DNA from: Streptomyces sp. CB02056
GTDB lineage: Bacteria > Actinomycetota > Actinomycetes > Streptomycetales > Streptomycetaceae
Reading direction: 5' to 3'
DNA length: 64,000 nt
Assembly (NCBI RefSeq): GCF_001905545.1
Contig: NZ_LIPD01000019.1
Coordinates: 1 to 64,000 of the forward strand
Position numbers and translations under genes: made by a program. A model generated the notes under the pieces. The model had not been told where the DNA came from, ran no database searches, and saw nothing but the letters and a program-made list of their open reading frames with translations. Positions 1 through 7,497 of the stretch are shown piece by piece (positions within the stretch are counted from its first letter, which is position 1; each line of letters starts with the position of its first letter).

Positions 1-2114
1 ACCACCGACGGCACCACCCCGACACCCGCCGCCGGCTCCCACTCCTCATCCACCCACACCACACACTCCGCGAGCCCCTCCACCGACCCCCGAAGCCCCG
101 AACTCGACACCACCAGACCCACACCCGCCTCGGCCACCACCAACGCCGACCGCTCCCGCGGGAACTCCGGATCCAACAGCGTGTAACCACCACCCGCCTT
201 CAACACACCCAACAACGCCACCACGAGATCCGCACCACGCCCCAGGCAGACCCCCACCAACCCACCCCGCACCAGACCGGACTCCACCAACCGCGCGGCC
301 ATCCGATCCGACAGAACATCCAACTCCCCGTACGACAACCGGCGATCACCATCCACCACCGCCACCGCACCCGGAGCCCGCACCACCTGCTCCCCGAACA
401 ACCCCGACACCGTCCCCGCCGGCACCGGACCCCCACCACCACCCCACCCCGACACGACCAACTCACGCTCGCCACCCACCAACACCTCAACCGACCCCAC
501 CGACCCGTCCGGATCCGCGACCATCGCGGCCAGCACCCGGCGCAGGCGCTCCGCGAAGGTGGTGACGGTGCCGTGGTCGAAGAGGTCGGCGGCGTAGCGC
601 AGTTCGGCCCGGATGCCGGCCGGCCTGTTGGCGGCGTCGTGGTGCTCGGAGAAGCTCAGGTTGAGGTCGAACCGGGCCGGGGCAGCGACAGAGCACTCCG
701 GCTCCACGACCAGGCCGGGGAGTTGGAGACTGCACTCGCTGTTGTTCTGCAGGACCAGCATCACCTGGAACAACGGATGGACCGACGCCGAGCGGACGGG
801 GTTCAGCTCCTCCACCAGCCGCTCGAACGGCAGATCCTGGTGGGTGAACGCCGCCAGATCCGTATCCCGGACCCGGCCCAGCAACTCACCGAAGGTCGGC
901 GCACCCGACACATCCGTCCGCAACACCAGCGTGTTCACGAAGAACCCGACCAGCTCGTCCAAGGCCTCGTCCGAACGCCCCGCCACCACCGTGCCGATCG
1001 GAATGTCCGTCCCCGCGCCCAGGCGCGACAACAGAGCCGCCAGGCCCGCGTGCAGCACCATGAACAGCGTCACGCCGTGCCGACGCGCCAACCCCTCCAA
1101 CTCCGCGTGCAGCTCCGCGTCCAGCCCGAACTCCACCAGACCACCCGCACGCGAAGCCACCCCCGACCGAGGCCGATCCAACGGCAGCGCCACCTCCTGC
1201 GGCGCATCCCGCAACACCCCTGACCAGTAGGCGAGTTGCTGATCCAGGACCCCGCCCAACAGGCCCTGCTGCCACAACGTGTAATCCGCGTACTGCACCG
1301 GCAACGGCGACCACTCCGGAGCAACCCCCGCCAGGCGGGACCGATACGCCGACGCCACCCCCTCCCACAACGGCTCCATCGACCAACCGTCACTCGCGAT
1401 GTGGTGCAAGGTCACCACCAGCACCGACTCACCCTCGGCGACCGTGAACAGCACCACCCGCAACGGCAGCCCGGTGGACAGGTTGAACGCGGCGAGGGCC
1501 TCGGCGGAGATCCGCTCCGCCAGCTCCTCCGCCGTGCACGGCTCGGCCCTGAACGGCACCTCGACGTCCCCCGCGGGCAGCACCACCTGGCGGGGCTGCC
1601 CGTCGACCGCCGGATAGACCGTCCGCAGCGCCTCGTGCCGCCCGACCACGTCACCGATCGCCCCGCTCAGCGCCTCGACGTCCACCGCCCCGTGCAGGCG
1701 GAACACGAACGGGCTGTTGTACGTCGCGGAAGCGCCCTCCAACTGGTCGAGGAACCACAGCCGCTGCTGCGCGAACGACAGCGGCAGCACCTCCGGACGC
1801 TCCCCCGCCACCAGCGCCGGACGCGCCGGACGCCCCTCCTTCAGCTTCTCCGCCACCCGGGCCACGGTCGGGTTCCGGAACAGGTCCCGGATGCCGAGCT
1901 CCGCGCCGAGCGTGCTGCGGATGCGGCTGATCAGCCGGGTCGCGATGACCGAATGGCCGCCCAGGGCGAAGAAGTTGTCATCGACTCCCACCGACGGCAG
2001 CCCGAGGACCTCGGCGAAGAGGCCGCACAGGAGCTGTTCCTGCGCCGACTCGGGAGCGCGACCGCCCTCGGCCGTGTCCTTCTGCCCGGTCGTCGGTTCC
2101 ATCTGCTGAGCCAT
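1..2114 (-). CDS. Nonribosomal peptide synthetase, T-C-A..., partial (runs off left edge)
   Basis: Modular peptide synthetase acting in the cytoplasm. About 704 residues are visible. An N-terminal carrier domain has the phosphopantetheine motif LGGHS with Ser at residue 55. A condensation domain follows from about residue 108 (SFAQQRLWFLDQL), with the intact catalytic motif HHIASDG at 237-243; its motifs look like the LCL class, which joins two L-residues. From about residue 545 an adenylation domain begins (LKAGGGYTLLDPEFP) and is cut before its ATP-binding core. The ATG is preceded by AGGGAG. Starting with a carrier rather than a C or A domain is unusual and implies that domain is charged in trans, perhaps by the free-standing A-T protein of the same operon. 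Codons in the distal part favour third-position G, unlike the upstream genes. Family call certain; product unknown. Confidence 0.95.
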   Translation of the reverse strand, partial: MAQQMEPTTGQKDTAEGGRAPESAQEQLLCGLFAEVLGLPSVGVDDNFFALGGHSVIATRLISRIRSTLGAELGIRDLFRNPTVARVAEKLKEGRPARPALVAGERPEVLPLSFAQQRLWFLDQLEGASATYNSPFVFRLHGAVDVEALSGAIGDVVGRHEALRTVYPAVDGQPRQVVLPAGDVEVPFRAEPCTAEELAERISAEALAAFNLSTGLPLRVVLFTVAEGESVLVVTLHHIASDGWSMEPLWEGVASAYRSRLAGVAPEWSPLPVQYADYTLWQQGLLGGVLDQQLAYWSGVLRDAPQEVALPLDRPRSGVASRAGGLVEFGLDAELHAELEGLARRHGVTLFMVLHAGLAALLSRLGAGTDIPIGTVVAGRSDEALDELVGFFVNTLVLRTDVSGAPTFGELLGRVRDTDLAAFTHQDLPFERLVEELNPVRSASVHPLFQVMLVLQNNSECSLQLPGLVVEPECSVAAPARFDLNLSFSEHHDAANRPAGIRAELRYAADLFDHGTVTTFAERLRRVLAAMVADPDGSVGSVEVLVGGERELVVSGWGGGGGPVPAGTVSGLFGEQVVRAPGAVAVVDGDRRLSYGELDVLSDRMAARLVESGLVRGGLVGVCLGRGADLVVALLGVLKAGGGYTLLDPEFPRERSALVVAEAGVGLVVSSSGLRGSVEGLAECVVWVDEEWEPAAGVGVVPSV

Positions 2115-2250
2115 GACATCTCCCTCTGGTGCCTATCCGGCGGTGATCGATGCGCGTGACCGGCCGCCCCGGCCGGGTGCCTCGTCACCTGGCCGGGGCC
2201 GCACGCGGGTGTGCGAACGGAATGGAGGAAAAGGGATCCGGGACCGCGGG

Positions 2251-2451
2251 TCAGCCGACCGTCGTCGGGCGCGGCGCCAGGTCGGTCCAGTGCTGCTCGA
2301 TGTACTCGAGGCAGGCCTGGCGGTCGTTCTCGCCGAAGGCCGTGGTCCAGCCGGCCGGGACCGCGAGCACGTTCGGCCACAGGGAGTGCTGGTTCTGGTC
2401 GTTGACCAGGACCAGGTAGCGGCCCTCGGCGTCCTCGAACGGGTTCGTCAC
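2251..2451 (-). CDS. MbtH-like protein
   Basis: Small (66 aa) chaperone-like activator that binds NRPS adenylation domains and is often needed for their solubility and activity. The family signature is clear: NPFED near the N-terminus, then LVLVNDQNQHSLWP, PAGW, and the C-terminal CLEYIEQHWTDLAPR stretch. Length is normal for the family. Start is GTG, preceded by AGAAGGAGA at good spacing. It lies 136 bp before the NRPS and 97 bp after the FMN protein gene, in the same direction, so it probably serves the A domains of both the large NRPS and the A-T didomain protein. Confidence 0.96.
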   Translation of the reverse strand: MTNPFEDAEGRYLVLVNDQNQHSLWPNVLAVPAGWTTAFGENDRQACLEYIEQHWTDLAPRPTTVG

Positions 2452-2548
2452 AGCGGTTCTCCTTCTGTACGGAAGGTACGGAATGCACAGGACGTGCGGG
2501 ATAAACGGATCGGACGTTCACGCAAGCGAAGGGGCGGCGCCCCGTGTC

Positions 2549-3877
2549 CTACGGGTGGAGGTACGGCCCGGCCGTTTCCGGGAGCCAGACGTCCTCCGGG
2601 TCCAGGGCGGCGGGCGTGTACTTGCCCAACGCGCTGATCAGCAGCCGTAGTTCGAAGGCGAGGCAGGCGACCAGCCGGGCGATCCCGTCCTGCGGGTCCT
2701 CGTCCGCCGCGAGCAGCGCCGCCCGGCCCAGCCCGACGGCGCGGGCGCCGAGCGCCAGGGCCTTCGCGGCCCGGGCGCCCTCCCACATCCGGCCCGAGGC
2801 CAGCAGGCAGTGCGACCGGGACGGCGGCCCCAGCCGGCGCAGGCACTCGCCCAGCGGCAGGCCCACCTGGTCGAGGAAGCTGCTGGGCGCCCAGCCGCTG
2901 CCGCCCTCGGCGCCGTCCACGGTCACCGAGTCCGCGCCGCTCGCCCAGGCCACGACCGCCGCCTCGTGGATGTCGCGCCCGGGCGGGAGCTTCACCCAGA
3001 TCCGCGCGCGCGGATAGTTGTTGCGCATGAACCGGATCTGCTGGCGCAGGATCTCCGCCGTGAACGTGCCCGGGCTGCTGGACCGCAGTACCCGGTCGTC
3101 CTCGCCCTGCCCGTCGGCGAAGACGCTCTCGTCGGTGCTGTACCGATCCGCCAGCTGCGCCGCCACCTCGCGCTTCAGCACCGTCATCCCGCCGAGCCCG
3201 GGCTTGGCGCCCTGCCCCACCTTGAGTTCGAAGGCCAGGCGGCCGGACTCCAGCAGCGCCTTCGCGGCCGGGGCGCTGTAGATCTGGTTCCACACCTCGG
3301 CGTCCGCGTCCTCGGTGCTCTGCTGGAACGCCAACCCGCCCATGTCGTCCGGGAGTTCCTGCTCGTAGGCGCGCAGCCGGGCGAGCATGCTGTCGCCGGT
3401 GTCGGCGGAGGCGTCAGCGGAACCGCTGCCGGAGGCGCCGGCGAAGCCGTTGGTCGGCACCACGTTCTCGCCGATGACCAGCGGGATGCCCAGGCGTCCG
3501 GCCTGGCGGCTGGCCGCCAGGCCCAGTCCGGAGGAGGCGACCTGGGTGGAGCCGAAGGCCGACACGTACACCGGCAGCGCCGAGCGGAACCCGCCGATGT
3601 CGGTGGCGAGTTCGACGTCGCCGTAGAGCGGTTCGCGGGCCAGGTCGGTGAGCTTCTCCAGCCGCTGGGGCACGAAGACCGGCGGGACCAGGCGCATCGC
3701 GTCCAGCGCGTCCCCGCCGCGGGGCGCCGCCGTCCGCGGCTCGCCGCCCGTGCCGCCGGCGCCGAACAGCGTCAGGCCGTAGCCGTCCGTCGAGGGGAAC
3801 GCGCGGGCGGCGCCCTCCCTGGCCCGGGACCGGATCGCGGCCTCCGGGAACCCCGGGGCGCTCAGCACCCCACTCAC
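2549..3877 (-). CDS. FMN-dependent glutamate synthase-domain protein (stand-alone)
   Basis: A 442-aa TIM-barrel protein matching the FMN (central) domain of glutamate synthase, where 2-iminoglutarate is reduced to glutamate. Visible family segments are the PVYVSAFGSTQVASSG region near residue 130, GQGAKPGLGGM (about 235), the VKLPPGRDIHEAA and DGAEGGSGWAP strand-loops (about 315-345), and SGRMWEGARAAKALALGARAVGLGRAALL. It has no N-terminal glutaminase domain, and the cysteine cluster that binds 3Fe-4S in true glutamate synthases is absent after the last motif. It would need free ammonia or another reductant partner, or it performs a different FMN reaction. Start is GTG, overlapping the upstream stop as GTGA, so it is tightly coupled to the AsnRS-like gene. 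The family is clear; the reaction here is unknown. A role in making or reducing an unusual amino acid is inferred from context. Confidence 0.85.
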   Translation of the reverse strand: MSGVLSAPGFPEAAIRSRAREGAARAFPSTDGYGLTLFGAGGTGGEPRTAAPRGGDALDAMRLVPPVFVPQRLEKLTDLAREPLYGDVELATDIGGFRSALPVYVSAFGSTQVASSGLGLAASRQAGRLGIPLVIGENVVPTNGFAGASGSGSADASADTGDSMLARLRAYEQELPDDMGGLAFQQSTEDADAEVWNQIYSAPAAKALLESGRLAFELKVGQGAKPGLGGMTVLKREVAAQLADRYSTDESVFADGQGEDDRVLRSSSPGTFTAEILRQQIRFMRNNYPRARIWVKLPPGRDIHEAAVVAWASGADSVTVDGAEGGSGWAPSSFLDQVGLPLGECLRRLGPPSRSHCLLASGRMWEGARAAKALALGARAVGLGRAALLAADEDPQDGIARLVACLAFELRLLISALGKYTPAALDPEDVWLPETAGPYLHP

Positions 3878-4875
3878 GGCGAGACCACCCCGGGGACCTT
3901 CGGGAACGGGGTGGCCTGCCAGACCGCGTCCAGCCCGGCGACGTAGCGGGTGAGCCGCTCGATGCCGATCCCGAAGCCGGCGCTGCCCGGGATGCCCTCG
4001 CGGACCATCTTCAGGTACCACTCGTACTTGGCCGGGTTCTCGCCGCTCTCCCGCATCCGGGCGATGATCCGCGCGTAGTCGAACTCCCGCTCGCTGCCGC
4101 TGATCAGTTCGCCGAAGCCCTCGGGGGCGATGAGGTCGAAGTTGCGCAGGACCTCCGGGCGCTGCGGGTCCTCGCGGTCGTAGAAGCCGCGTGAGCCCTT
4201 GGGGTAGTCGACGATGAAGAACGGCGCGTCGGACTTGTGCGAGAGCAGGCCCTCGCCCTGCCAGTCGATCTCCGCGTCGTGGTTCTGCTCGTGGCCCAGC
4301 CGTGCCAGCTCGGCCATCGCCTCGCCGTGGCTGATCCGCTCGAAGGGGGTGTCGCGGGTGAGCAGCGGGGTGAAGGCGTCCGCGTCGCGGCCCAGGGCGT
4401 CCAGGTCGTCGCCCAGCGTCCGCACCACGCGCTCGACCGCCGCGGTCACGATGGACTGCGCCACCCCCATCGCGTCCTGCTGGGTGGCGCCGGCGATCTC
4501 CACGTCGAACTGGTGGAACTCCGCCAGGTGGCGGCCGATGTTCGCGGTCTCCAGGGGTTCGAGCCGGACGTTCGGCGCGACGTAGAACACCTTGTCGAAG
4601 GCGAGCAGCGACGCCTGCTTGTAGAGGATCGCGCTGGTCATCAGCTTGTAGCGGTGGCCGTAGAAGTCGACGTCCACCTGCTTGGCGCCCCGGCCGCCCG
4701 GGTCCGTCACCGGTCCGATGATCGGCGGCAGCAGCTCCACGAACCCCTCGCCGAGGAGTAGTTCGCGGCCCGCCTGGACGATCTGGTTCTGGATCCGCAG
4801 CACGGACCGGGTCACGGGGTTCTTGAGGTGGTCCGGCAGTGCACCGGGCCGTGCAGACTCGAACTCGCTGGTCAA
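3874..4875 (-). CDS. AsnRS-like / archaeal-type asparagine synthetase A homologue
   Basis: A 333-aa class II aminoacyl-tRNA-synthetase catalytic core. Motif 2 is recognisable around residues 98-128 (VRLEPLE, then RHLAEFHQFDVEIAG, very close to AsnRS RRHLAEFWMIEPE) and motif 3 at about 300-309 (GFGIGIERL). The N-terminal OB-fold anticodon-binding domain of AsnRS is missing. This layout matches the AsnRS paralogues that make asparagine from aspartate, ATP and ammonia, and other tRNA-independent ligases. In this operon, a plausible substrate is aspartate, 3-methylaspartate or a related acid, activated as the acyl-adenylate and amidated or otherwise ligated. Start is TTG with AAGGAAG upstream. 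The 62-bp gap from glmE is the only loose junction in this part of the operon. Fold certain; substrate inferred. Confidence 0.85.
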   Translation of the reverse strand: MTSEFESARPGALPDHLKNPVTRSVLRIQNQIVQAGRELLLGEGFVELLPPIIGPVTDPGGRGAKQVDVDFYGHRYKLMTSAILYKQASLLAFDKVFYVAPNVRLEPLETANIGRHLAEFHQFDVEIAGATQQDAMGVAQSIVTAAVERVVRTLGDDLDALGRDADAFTPLLTRDTPFERISHGEAMAELARLGHEQNHDAEIDWQGEGLLSHKSDAPFFIVDYPKGSRGFYDREDPQRPEVLRNFDLIAPEGFGELISGSEREFDYARIIARMRESGENPAKYEWYLKMVREGIPGSAGFGIGIERLTRYVAGLDAVWQATPFPKVPGVVSP

Positions 4876-4937
4876 GGGGTCTCTTCCTTCGGTTCTCTGG
4901 TCCTGCGGTCTCTGGTTCTGCGGTTGTGGCAGGGGGT

Positions 4938-6233
4938 TCAGCCGGGGATCCCGGGGAGCCGGTCCAGCGTGGTGGCGGCGCGCTCGTCGAACGACCGCGC
5001 GACGTGGGACAGGGCCCGGAGCAGGTCCGAGGCGCTCATCGAGCGGTCGCCGGCGGATCGCCCGGACGGCCGGACGGGCAGGGCGCCGGTGTGCGACCAG
5101 CGCAGCCGCCCGTCGGACTCGATGTAGCTCCTGGCCCGCCCGGCGTTGTCCGGGTGCAGGCAGTACGGGACGTCCAGCAGCCCCCGGGCGAACGCCTCCA
5201 CCAGGGCGGCGCCCACGTCCGTGTTCAGGCCGAGGACGGTGTCCACGAGCGCGGTCGCCTCGTCCAGGACCTCGCTGCCCGCCCCGGTGTCGGCCGGCGC
5301 CGATCCGCCCGCGTTCTGCGCGGCGAGCGCCGCGATCTCCAGGGCCTCGACGTTCTCCCGGACGGTGGGGATGCGGTGCGCCTCGGCCGCCGTCTTGACG
5401 ATGAGCCGCTCCGCCCCGGTGCGGACCGCCAGCTCGGCGGCCTGCTCGAGCAGCAGCAGGGCACCGGAGCGGGTGCCGGGGTAGACCCCCATGTAGTTGT
5501 AGATCACGATGTGGCGGTCGACGTCCGGCAGCAGCGCGTCGGCGAGCCGGCGCAGGGCCAGCACCGCCTCCCGGTCCTGCTCGGCGTTGGTCTGCTGCGC
5601 GTAGCTCAGCGAGATGCTGCGCAGTCCGTGCTGGCGGAAGAACACGCCTTCCAGGACGCTGATCGCCACCAGCAGGCTGGGCGGGCAGAGCTGGCCGAGC
5701 ATGCAGCCGCCGAAGGTCTCGACGTGCGGTTCGACCTCGCCGTCGCGGGCCCGGACCATCAGCTCGCAGGACCGTTCCCAGTTCCGCACCGCCTCGCGCA
5801 GCGGCAGGCGGCCGTACGGCAGGCAGTAGGAGACCGGGCCGCCTTCGGTGGTGTCGAGCCCCGCTTCCAGCGAGGCGGCGATGATGCCGTAGGGGCTGGC
5901 CGAGCCGTGCCGCACCTGGACCGGGAAGTCGCGCTCGCGCACGCCTTCCAGCACCCCCCGGTTGGTCGCCGGGGGGTGGGTCCTGATCGGGTACCCGTTG
6001 AGGTCGCCGCCACCGTCGACGGCCCGCCGGGCGTCGGCGAGCTTGCCGAGCCGGGTGTAGCTGTCGAGGGTGATCGTGCCGACCGTGGTGGCGTTGGCCG
6101 CCTTGACGGCGACCAGCCCCTCCCGCATGGCCAGCGGGTCGCCGAAGCCCATCCGCGGCTGCACCACCAGGTTGCCCCGGGCGTGCGACCGTCGGACGAA
6201 GTCGGCGAACGCGTTGGCCGGCGCGTCGTTCAT
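4938..6233 (-). CDS. glmE: Glutamate mutase epsilon subunit (methylaspartate mutase E)
   Basis: Catalytic TIM-barrel subunit (431 aa) of adenosylcobalamin-dependent glutamate mutase, which interconverts L-glutamate and (2S,3S)-3-methylaspartate. Recognisable family segments include QPRMGFGDP, TTVGTITLDSYTR, YPIRTHP, RHGSASPYGI, EGGPVSYCLPYGR (substrate-binding region), CMLGQLCPPSLLVA and SLSYAQQTNAEQD. It is somewhat shorter than the roughly 480-residue clostridial enzyme, as seems usual for secondary-metabolism versions. ATG overlaps the stop of the B12-binding subunit (ATGA), giving balanced expression of the two subunits. No methylaspartate ammonia-lyase gene is nearby, so the product is probably used directly as a building block rather than degraded. 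Confidence 0.93.
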   Translation of the reverse strand: MNDAPANAFADFVRRSHARGNLVVQPRMGFGDPLAMREGLVAVKAANATTVGTITLDSYTRLGKLADARRAVDGGGDLNGYPIRTHPPATNRGVLEGVRERDFPVQVRHGSASPYGIIAASLEAGLDTTEGGPVSYCLPYGRLPLREAVRNWERSCELMVRARDGEVEPHVETFGGCMLGQLCPPSLLVAISVLEGVFFRQHGLRSISLSYAQQTNAEQDREAVLALRRLADALLPDVDRHIVIYNYMGVYPGTRSGALLLLEQAAELAVRTGAERLIVKTAAEAHRIPTVRENVEALEIAALAAQNAGGSAPADTGAGSEVLDEATALVDTVLGLNTDVGAALVEAFARGLLDVPYCLHPDNAGRARSYIESDGRLRWSHTGALPVRPSGRSAGDRSMSASDLLRALSHVARSFDERAATTLDRLPGIPG

Positions 6234-6730
6234 GGCGTGGGGGCGGCGCGGAGCTCCTCCAGGACGCGGCCGGTCCGCCCCGCCTTCACGGCGCCGAGGG
6301 CGGAGACGTACCGCTCGAACTCCGGCAGTCCGGCCGACTCGTGGAAGACCGCGGAGAACCCGGCGTCCAGCAGCCGGCGCGTCATGGACTCGCCGCCCCC
6401 GCCGCCCGCCCCGGCCTGCAACTGCCGGCCGGTGCCGAGCTTCCCGCCGATGACGATCGGCGTGTCGGCGAGCTCCGGGACGGCGCGCAGCTCCGCGACG
6501 GCGGACAGCCCGTCGCTCTCGCCGTGGCCGTTGACGCTGCTGAGCACGATGAGGTCGGGGGCCTCGCGCCGGCACTCCGCCGCCAGTTCCGCGCCCGGCA
6601 GGCACGGGCCGAGGTTGCGCACCCGGTGTCCCCAGTCCTCCAGTTGGAGCTGGAGGAAGACGAGGTTCCAGGTGTGGGAGTCCGACTCGGTGCCGCTGAC
6701 GATCACGTCGAGGGTGGCGTCGGTGCTCAC
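6230..6730 (-). CDS. glmS: Glutamate mutase sigma subunit (B12-binding)
   Basis: Cobalamin-binding Rossmann-like subunit (166 aa) partnering the epsilon subunit. The cobalt-ligating histidine motif DxHxxG appears as DSHTWN: Asp and His are kept, but the usual glycine is Asn. Two further family loops, SSVNGHGESDG and GGKLGTG, are present. The N-terminal strand reads LDVIVSGTESDSHTWNLVFLQ. Start is GTG overlapping the thioesterase stop (GTGA); the end overlaps glmE (ATGA). The gene symbol follows antibiotic-cluster usage and should not be confused with glucosamine-6-phosphate synthase. Confidence 0.92.
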   Translation of the reverse strand: MSTDATLDVIVSGTESDSHTWNLVFLQLQLEDWGHRVRNLGPCLPGAELAAECRREAPDLIVLSSVNGHGESDGLSAVAELRAVPELADTPIVIGGKLGTGRQLQAGAGGGGGESMTRRLLDAGFSAVFHESAGLPEFERYVSALGAVKAGRTGRVLEELRAAPTP

Positions 6731-7497
6731 CGCCGGCTCCTCTCGCTCGGGTCGAGGGCGGCGATCCTGGAGGGCAGGGTCTTCCAGACCTCCGGGGTGT
6801 AGAAGTGCCCGCCGGGAAGGACGTCGTGGCGGTACTCGCCCAGGGCCAGCGCGCGCCACTGCTCGCCCGCGTTGGCCTCGATGACGTCGTCGTCGGCGCC
6901 CGAGAGCATCTGCACCGGCATGCTGACGGTGGCGCCCTCGGTGTACCGGAAGGTGTCCCGGACCCGGATGTCGGCGCGCATCAACTCGACGGCCATCTCC
7001 TGGAGTTCTGGGTCCTCCAGGACGTGCGCCGGCATCAGGCCGTGGGTCTTCATCCAGAGCAGCAGGCCGTCGTCGTCGTCCTGCTGGGACGGGAACATGT
7101 CGCGGGGCGTCAGCCCGCGGGCGGGCGCGTTGGCCGAGGAGACGACCAGGTTCAGCGGCAGCGGCCCGCCGCTGCTCTCGATCCGCGCGGCGACGTCGAA
7201 GGCCATCCAGCCGCCCATGCTGTGCCCGAAGAGCACGTACGGGCCGTCGACGGCGGAGAGCACGGCCGCGGTGGCGTCCTGGGCCAGCTCCTCCCAGTCG
7301 GTGGCGAAGTCCTCCAGGAACCTGCCCTCCCGGCCCGGGTAGCAGATCGCCGACAGGGCGATGTCGGCCGGGACGGCGTCGCCCCACAGGTGGTAGGAGG
7401 CCGTCCCGCCGCCGCAGAAGCCCAGGCAGATCAGCGTCAGCGCGGCTCCCTCCGGGCGCCGGATGCTGATGACGGTGGTGTCCTGTGCGGTGTTCAC
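6727..7497 (-). CDS. Type II thioesterase (alpha/beta hydrolase)
   Basis: A 256-aa editing-type thioesterase. The nucleophile elbow is GHSMGG with Ser93, the CFGFxGG-like oxyanion segment appears as LGFCGGG near residue 26, and the C-terminal catalytic His is in GGHFYTPE (His231). Such enzymes remove wrong or stalled acyl groups from carrier domains. In clusters with a free-standing A-T protein they can also release a finished, modified amino acid. Here it lies immediately after the A-T gene with a GTGA overlap, so release of a hydroxylated residue from that carrier is a reasonable alternative to general editing. Confidence 0.92.
   Translation of the reverse strand: MNTAQDTTVISIRRPEGAALTLICLGFCGGGTASYHLWGDAVPADIALSAICYPGREGRFLEDFATDWEELAQDATAAVLSAVDGPYVLFGHSMGGWMAFDVAARIESSGGPLPLNLVVSSANAPARGLTPRDMFPSQQDDDDGLLLWMKTHGLMPAHVLEDPELQEMAVELMRADIRVRDTFRYTEGATVSMPVQMLSGADDDVIEANAGEQWRALALGEYRHDVLPGGHFYTPEVWKTLPSRIAALDPSERSRR

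Noticed and set aside
4839..6884. Long plus-strand frame across the glutamate mutase genes
   Set aside because: Its antisense is the well-conserved mutase; the frame lacks motifs and normal codon use.
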